Part shown: positions 49,500-64,000 of the stretch, piece after piece
How positions within the stretch are numbered: position 1 is the first letter of the stretch
How the letters are laid out: the number at the start of each line of letters is the position of its first letter
Assembly (NCBI GenBank): GCA_008711295.1
Contig: VUYV01000749.1
Coordinates: 64,376-128,375 of the forward strand
Direction of reading: 5' to 3'
Length of the DNA stretch: 64,000 bases
DNA from: Anarhynchus alexandrinus
Lineage: Eukaryota > Chordata > Aves > Charadriiformes > Charadriidae
Translations under genes and position numbers: made by a program
Notes under the pieces: model-generated
The model's database searches: none
What the model was told of the DNA's origin: nothing
Seen by the model: the letters and a program-made list of their open reading frames with translations, nothing else

Positions 49500-50044
49500 C
49501 CCCTGCAGCCCGGCGTCACATGTGCTCTTAAAAGCAGTTACAGATAAGATCGGCGAAGACAGCAGGCAATAAAATTTGAGGGCAGCGCCAGAGCCCATTT
49601 GAATTTGAATTTCAGCCCCCTGCGCTCTGCGAGTTAATGGAAAATTCGGGCTGCCCGCCCCGCTGCCTCCGGCTGTCTTTCGCATTCACGCGCAAAATTT
49701 AACCCGCTTTCTGAGGACTCGCTTCGGCCCCCTCGCACTGTTTTGTGCGCCAGCAGGCGGCCGGTCCCCAGTTGCATAAGCGCGGCGTGCCCCCGCTTAC
49801 CCGGCAAGCTGAGGACAGGCAGCATCGCCGGCGGCGCATGGCACGGCGCAGCCCTCCCAACACCCGGCCGTCATGGGGCAAAGCGCGCCGGCACGGGCCG
49901 TGCCGCTGCCGTTCCCCGTAGGAACGCAGAGGAGGGGGAGATGGGGACGAGGAAAAAACCTCGCTCCGGGACCTCCCGCAAGGCGGACGCCAGCGCTCTC
50001 TCGCAACAGAAGCAGCGGCAGACTCGTTGCCCAGCAGGAACGGT

Positions 50045-50050
50045 TTTATT
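50045..50050 (-). terminator. Candidate polyadenylation signal downstream of mir-138-2
   Basis: The minus strand reads AAAATAAAACC about 180 bases past the hairpin. It could define the 3' end of the primary microRNA transcript. Weak, position-based inference. Confidence 0.25.
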
Positions 50051-50226
50051 TTAGAACTTCATGATTTTGTCAAAAACACTAAGTTGCCCCAACCAGCACA
50101 AATCATGGAGTCTCCGAAACATGGCGGGGGGGTGTGTGTGTCTCTGTTAAACACAGCGTGGTCAAAAGATGCTCCGGGAGAGCGAGGAGGACTCCAGACG
50201 GCGGGCGAAGAGCGAAGCGAGTGGTA

Positions 50227-50310
50227 TGATGCAACCCTGGTGTAGTGAAATAGCCGGATAGTAGGATGCGCTTGTCGTCGGCCTGATTCACAACACCAGC
50301 TGCAGCAACA
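50227..50310 (-). ncRNA. MIR138-2: mir-138-2 precursor microRNA hairpin
   Basis: An 84-nt hairpin on the minus strand. The 5' arm at 50,279-50,301 is the mature miR-138-5p, identical to the vertebrate sequence I remember, with seed GCUGGUG. The 3' arm (about 50,233-50,254) pairs with it and contains UUUCACUACACCAGGG. From memory, human miR-138-2-3p differs at one base here (G for U), which would turn a G-U wobble into a mismatch. The flanks GUUGCUGC and GUUGCAUCA also match the mammalian precursor. In human, MIR138-2 also lies between NUP93 and SLC12A3 on the same strand, so sequence and synteny agree. miR-138 is a brain-enriched post-transcriptional repressor. Confidence 0.96.
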
Positions 50311-53300
50311 ATACCGGGGCCGTGCGGCGCTGGGAGCTGCCGGCAGGACAGGAGAGCTCTGTGCCGCGTCCCTCCAACCCCTCCGCTCACGCAGCGAAGA
50401 GGTGCCACGGTGCTTCTGCGGGGCTCTCCCTCGCTTCCAGCCGATCCCCCGGGGTCCACCACGGCTATTAAATGCATCAAACGAACCCAAATTGAATTAG
50501 GCAGAGGGCGGTGCAATTCTTTACGTACGGCCTCCTCTTAAAGTTTGCCGAAGCGCTACATTCCGACTTTAATGAAGTTGTAATTGTCCCGTTTCCATCC
50601 CCGTGGAAGAGGGAACCTACCGCCCCGGGTGACACGGGCCACGGGAACGACGCAGGGGCTCAGCGCTGCAAAGCCACCGTGCAGAGCGGGACTCAATTTT
50701 GCAGCCCTGCAAGGAAGGAAACCTGGGAAAAAAGATGGTTATTTGGGCCACTGCCAGCAACTTTACCCGACGGGGCCAGAGGGACCATCTCCAGGCAGCA
50801 CTTCCATCCCTTCCAACGTCAGAGCCAGACAGAAACGGGACAGAAACGCCGGTACAGGGACGTGAACAGGGGCCGTATTTGAGCGCCGTCCCACCCCCGG
50901 GACACAGAACTGGGATTAACCATATCCCCTGCTGTCCTCCAGGCTGGAAGGAAACCAGCTTGTGGCTTTGAGGTGCTGGGGTTAATTAAGGCTGGGGAGA
51001 CAAGTGTTGAGAGGGTAATAAGAACAACAACAACAACAAAAAAAATCATTAATAAATTCTTTCTGAACATAATTCCTTCAGCTCCTGCAAGGAACAAGGT
51101 CCAAGTGCTGACTTGGACAAACGCAGCAGCGGCAGGAGAACAGAGGAGCCACCTCATTCAGCATTTCCCTGGAAAACGAAACAAAAAATCCAGATGGAGA
51201 TGCAGAATCCGCAGTCTGTGGGGAAATCCAAGAGAAGGCAGAGGAGTAGGAAGGTATCGCGCAGGCTGCAGGTGGGAACCTGACGGTGCGACCGGCTGAG
51301 CCGAGGCACCGCTCTGAAAATACTTAGAAGAACTAATGTTGGGGGATAGAAAAACCACAAACATGGAAGAACGCGAGCAGAGCAGACAGGACCCACCGAC
51401 ACCAGCACCGCGGCGGTGCTTAAGAGGGTCCCTCGAGGCACCGTTCAGCAGCTCTTCTGCTTCTCGGCACCTGTTAAATTCTCACATGAGCTGGTTGTCC
51501 TCCATTAGCTCAGTTTAGTTTTTACCGGTAGCCCATGGTTAACCCCTGGGAAGAGCTTTCACCTGTTTTTTTCCCCCTACCAGACAGGTAACGTAGGGCA
51601 GAAGTTTACAATGAGTATTTCTAGACTCCCCCGTTAATCCAGACCACGCCAACTCAGACCCGGTGCGAAGGCCGTGCGGAATAGAAAGCGTTCAGAACTG
51701 CTACGGCTGATACTGCGGCACTGCGGGTGTTCCCCCACCGATGGGCCATGCAAACCGTGCAGAACGCAGCGGGACGCGCTGCAGTCGCACCCGTACCGGG
51801 ACAGAATGTCACAGGCTCCCACGGCAAACACCTTTCCACTCCTTCCTGGAATCCTCTCCAGCAACACAAGCATGAGCTGCCTTTAACTCAAAAGTAGTGA
51901 GCCACCCTTAGGATGCATCTCATCTACTTGGAGGATCTTTACTGCTGAGGATTAGGCCTGCAGTAGGAAAAAGCAGATGGAATTATCCAAAATTTAATCT
52001 GCAGCATTCATCTATACTTTTTTTTTTCCTGTACAAAGGGGCAGAGCTCCACTGACTTAGAGATTTTTTTTTCCAGTTTATACTAAGAATAAATCCAGCT
52101 CAGATGAACGTCCACAGCCCCGCTGCAAACCGTGCCTGGCCAACTACAAACACTAAACTCGCTCAGATGTTGCTGGACACTCTCACGATTTCCAATGTGA
52201 CCTGTCCAAGCAGCCCGAAGCCCTTTTTGAGCACGAGGAAGAGGGAGGTAGGTCTCGCTATGGCCTCGCCAGCACCACGCTGTAAAAGCCAGCACCGCTC
52301 CCTGCTGTAGCGGGAGCACTCAGCGCCGCCGCCTTTGAGCAGGCTGCTCCAAACACAAGCCCCAAAAAGCCCTTCTAGCAGACGAAATATTTAGAAAAGC
52401 AAGGCTAAGCCTGCACGTTAGCAAAGTCCGAGTGCAAAGGTACAAAGGGTTACGAACGGTCTGCCCGTCAGAAAGCCAAGGGAGCAGAACCAGGTGGTTC
52501 TCTCCAGCAGAATAAGAGAAAACAGCGACATCTGGAAAACCACGGGGGTGCCTTATTCGGCGAAGCACCGGTACGTGCGTCAGCATCTACCTCAATGCAG
52601 CCAAGCCCTTAAAAGTCGTGCGGAGGAGAGGCAGGTTTGCCAAAGCCAGGCCCGGGCGTGGAGCTGGAACCCGCCGCTCTCGGGAACGCGGGAGGACGGA
52701 GGGGCTGCAACCTTCGCAACCTGCACAGGAGCAAGAAGAAATCACAGGGCAATCAACAAGAAATAAATTAATTCCGACCATGTGGGGCACCTTCCATTAT
52801 ACCCACAACCTCTCAAATCTTCTCTGAAACAGGGCTGGGCTTTACCTTTCCAGGGTCAGTCCCAGGGCTTTGACTCCCTGGGGTTTACATCCTCTGTCCG
52901 CGCATCACAGAAGGACCTTCTTGGCTCTCCAAAGTATGAAATAATTCAGTTTCTGCCTACCTTAGAAGGGACCGGAGGCTGGAGTCACAACAAAGGGAGC
53001 AAAATGCACACAGCCGTCAATTTTCTCTTCTAATACCAGCCGTGAAGGCTGATAAACACTGGAAAAGCATCTGCTATCGCCATCCTCAAAGGGCAGACAG
53101 AAAAAGGGCAACTTGCTGTGTTTAAAAGGTCCCCAAGTTCAACGTTTGCCATCAGAAACACGCCAGTGAGGCAGCACGACAGCTCAGCTGAGCAGGGGAC
53201 AGCCAAAAGACAGAACAAGGTCCCGCACACGGCAGCGGTCAGAGCTGAGCCCCGAAGGACTTCTGTCCCCGCGTGAAGGGTGGAGAGGGGATTACAGCGG

Positions 53301-55061
53301 GGAAGGTGGCCTTCACCCTTCCCGACCAGACGCCGGCAGACGCTGTCCCTCTCTTGCTCCGGTCAGCGGTTGCCTGAGGACAGGTAGAGGCTCGCCAGCC
53401 TCTCCGTACGTGAGGTGGTTTGATGCGAGGAGTTACTCAGGGACACAGGGGCCGAGTGCCAGCAGGAAAAACAGGGGAGCGGGGTTTATCCTGCGGGACC
53501 ATACGTGGGGCAATCCTCGTCCAACCGGGACTGCCTGCAAGCATCAGCAGAGACACCCTGCTCTGCCATCTACTTTTTGGTAACTTGTTCTTTAGGGAGT
53601 TGGATGAATTTTCAGCTGAGACATACCAAGAAGCATTTACACAGGAATACGCCAGGAATGTTAATAAGTAATAGTTTTCCACACTCCCCTGTTGACATTT
53701 TGTTAGACAATTCAATTCCACCCCCCTCCCCACCCCGCCAAAAAACTCCTTGGAATCTCAGCAAAGCCTCTTTACCTGCAGGGTGTTGTCCAGGTCTCTA
53801 TCAGCCTTCAGCTGACGCAATCTTGAACAGGCTACAGGGACCACTCAGCGCCACGCGATCCCCGGCTATACCGGCTGGGAGCCGCGGCAGCCAGTTTGCT
53901 AACGCCGAGGGAGGCGGGTTTGGGTGGCTCGGCAAGCCACCCCTTTGCTTCCTGTCCAAAAGGTTGACAAAATTTATGCTACAACATTTCTGGTGGGAAA
54001 AACAATTAGGAAATTGTCATCAAGTCAGTCAAACGTCCCTCTACGCTGTTAAACTTAAAGACATCACAAAAGGGAGATTAATTCTCTTCCATGACAGCTA
54101 TTAACATGCAAAGGTTGACATCAGCCCCGACGTTTTGCCGCCTGTTCCGTATCCAGAACCACACGTGTTCTCGTATCCCCGTAACACGAATGGCACGAGG
54201 GCAAGGCAGCAGCAGCACGGAACGGCGTGTGTGCAGGGAGCAGTGAGAGCAACCACCAAAATTCCTCCCATTTCATTCCCAAGGCAGGCAGCTATATTAA
54301 AGAGAAGAGCTTATCCTATAACGTGCTCCCCGGGCTTTCACACCAGGTTAATTGTAGCTCAAAAAGTTTAAAGCTAACCATTTTTTAACGCCCCTCGCTT
54401 CAACGGCACTCAGGTTTCCCACTAAAGCAACAGTAATATCCACCCACACCCAATGTATCCACATTTGGGCTTCTCACTTCTCCCGGTGAACTCAATACGG
54501 GATCACTTTGAACACAACTGTCTAAAAACTCACTTTGTCAATCCCAAAAATCTCTCCTACCAAAATATACCTGTTTCCAATCCCTGCTGCTCCTGCGAAA
54601 GCTTCGGCAGAGCTCCAGGATTCGCAGAGCCATCTGAGACACCGACCCCAGAAGTTCAAACTTCTCTGCGGCACACGGAGCCCATTTGCACCGCCCCAAC
54701 ACACACGCCACACAAGACAACGTTATGGACTGACAGCAGCGTGTCACGTGTGGTGTAGCATAAACAGATTTTCAACATTTAACATGCATCCGAAAAATAA
54801 AAAGGCCTAAAATTTCCAAGCTGTATGTTCAGCAAGCATTAAAATTTTCTTCTCCGCTTCCTCTTCGGCTATAAAATTGCTCGTTCACCTCCTTACTGCA
54901 GCTCTATGACTTCTTTCTCTGCATAGCCCATTAACTAATTAAGAATAACTTTCTAAATGTAAACCAATTTAAGATTAAATGAAGAAAAACATGAAAACAC
55001 CAAAAAAAAGAAAAGGATCGGTGAAAATGAAAATGTCAAAAACAAATAGAAATCAAAGAAA
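50311..55061. other. Intergenic region between NUP93 3' end and mir-138-2
   Basis: About 4.7 kb without a recognisable coding exon. It presumably contains the promoter and 5' part of the mir-138-2 primary transcript, which I cannot place. A short CAA repeat lies at about 51,022-51,039. Open frames here lack homology. Confidence 0.5.
51022..51039. repeat. Short CAA trinucleotide repeat
   Basis: About six AAC/CAA units followed by an A run, in the region between NUP93 and mir-138-2. Confidence 0.85.
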
Positions 55062-55067
55062 TTTATT
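55062..55067 (-). terminator. NUP93: Candidate polyadenylation signal for NUP93
   Basis: The minus strand reads GGCAATAAATTTC, about 105 bases past the stop codon; it is the first canonical hexamer downstream. It would give a short 3' UTR. Confidence 0.55.
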
Positions 55068-55169
55068 GCCATCAACAAAAATACAGAATACAAAACGATA
55101 CTGGTCCCACCCTCTGAACGTACTGAAGACAGGCACGGGTTGCTGCAACCCCAAGCAAAAGCTTCGCTG

Positions 55170-64000
<8,831 letters not shown>

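Larger units (their letters stand above)
48741..50226. other. Region between SLC12A3 promoter and mir-138-2
   Basis: GC-rich, with a single N at 48,831 beside an A run. No coding exon is recognised. It contains the isolated TATA motif and, at 50,045-50,050, a reverse-strand AATAAA that could end the mir-138-2 primary transcript. Confidence 0.5.

Noticed and set aside
53505..54104. 199-codon plus-strand frame between NUP93 and mir-138-2
   Set aside because: No homology I can recognise, no internal domain, and rare codons scattered as in non-coding DNA.

Overview
The window is nuclear DNA from a bird. Two CR1 LINE fragments carry the avian-type 3' end (ATTCTATG repeats), coding exons are short and bounded by GT-AG introns, and the proteins are vertebrate orthologues. 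It reads like a draft assembly of a gene-rich, moderately GC-rich chromosome; the genes have human orthologues on chromosome 16q. I recognise four protein-coding genes and one microRNA gene. I found no CRISPR array, prokaryotic operon, virus or undescribed system.

Layout, left to right. Positions 1-31,800 hold the 5' part of CFDP1 on the minus strand: five coding exons (12,485-31,800) in long introns, with the last exons missing and probably beyond the left edge. A GC-rich bidirectional promoter (about 31,801-32,273) separates CFDP1 from TMEM170A, a complete three-exon plus-strand gene (32,274-33,851) with a probable 3' UTR to about 35.6 kb. From 35.6 to 37.66 kb I see nothing coding. SLC12A3, the thiazide-sensitive Na-Cl cotransporter, fills 37,933-48,685 on the minus strand, and all 26 coding exons can be placed. 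Upstream of it on the same strand lie the mir-138-2 hairpin (50,227-50,310) and the last five coding exons of NUP93 (55,170 to the right edge).

The order NUP93, mir-138-2, SLC12A3 matches human 16q13. The head-to-head CFDP1/TMEM170A pair matches human 16q23.1. Their junction lies in the 4 kb between the TMEM170A and SLC12A3 3' ends, where HERPUD1 would follow in human. The genes are not functionally linked: chromatin remodelling (CFDP1), an ER/nuclear-envelope membrane protein (TMEM170A), renal-type salt transport (SLC12A3) and the nuclear pore scaffold (NUP93).

The assembly has defects that matter for annotation. A 139-base N gap inside SLC12A3 is flanked by two nearly identical 1.9-kb copies carrying exons 5(part)-10. 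Single Ns at 10,066, 22,480 and 37,816 are also flanked by direct duplications. These look like unmerged contig or haplotype overlaps. The SLC12A3 case is dangerous because the extra exons 6-10 keep the reading frame.
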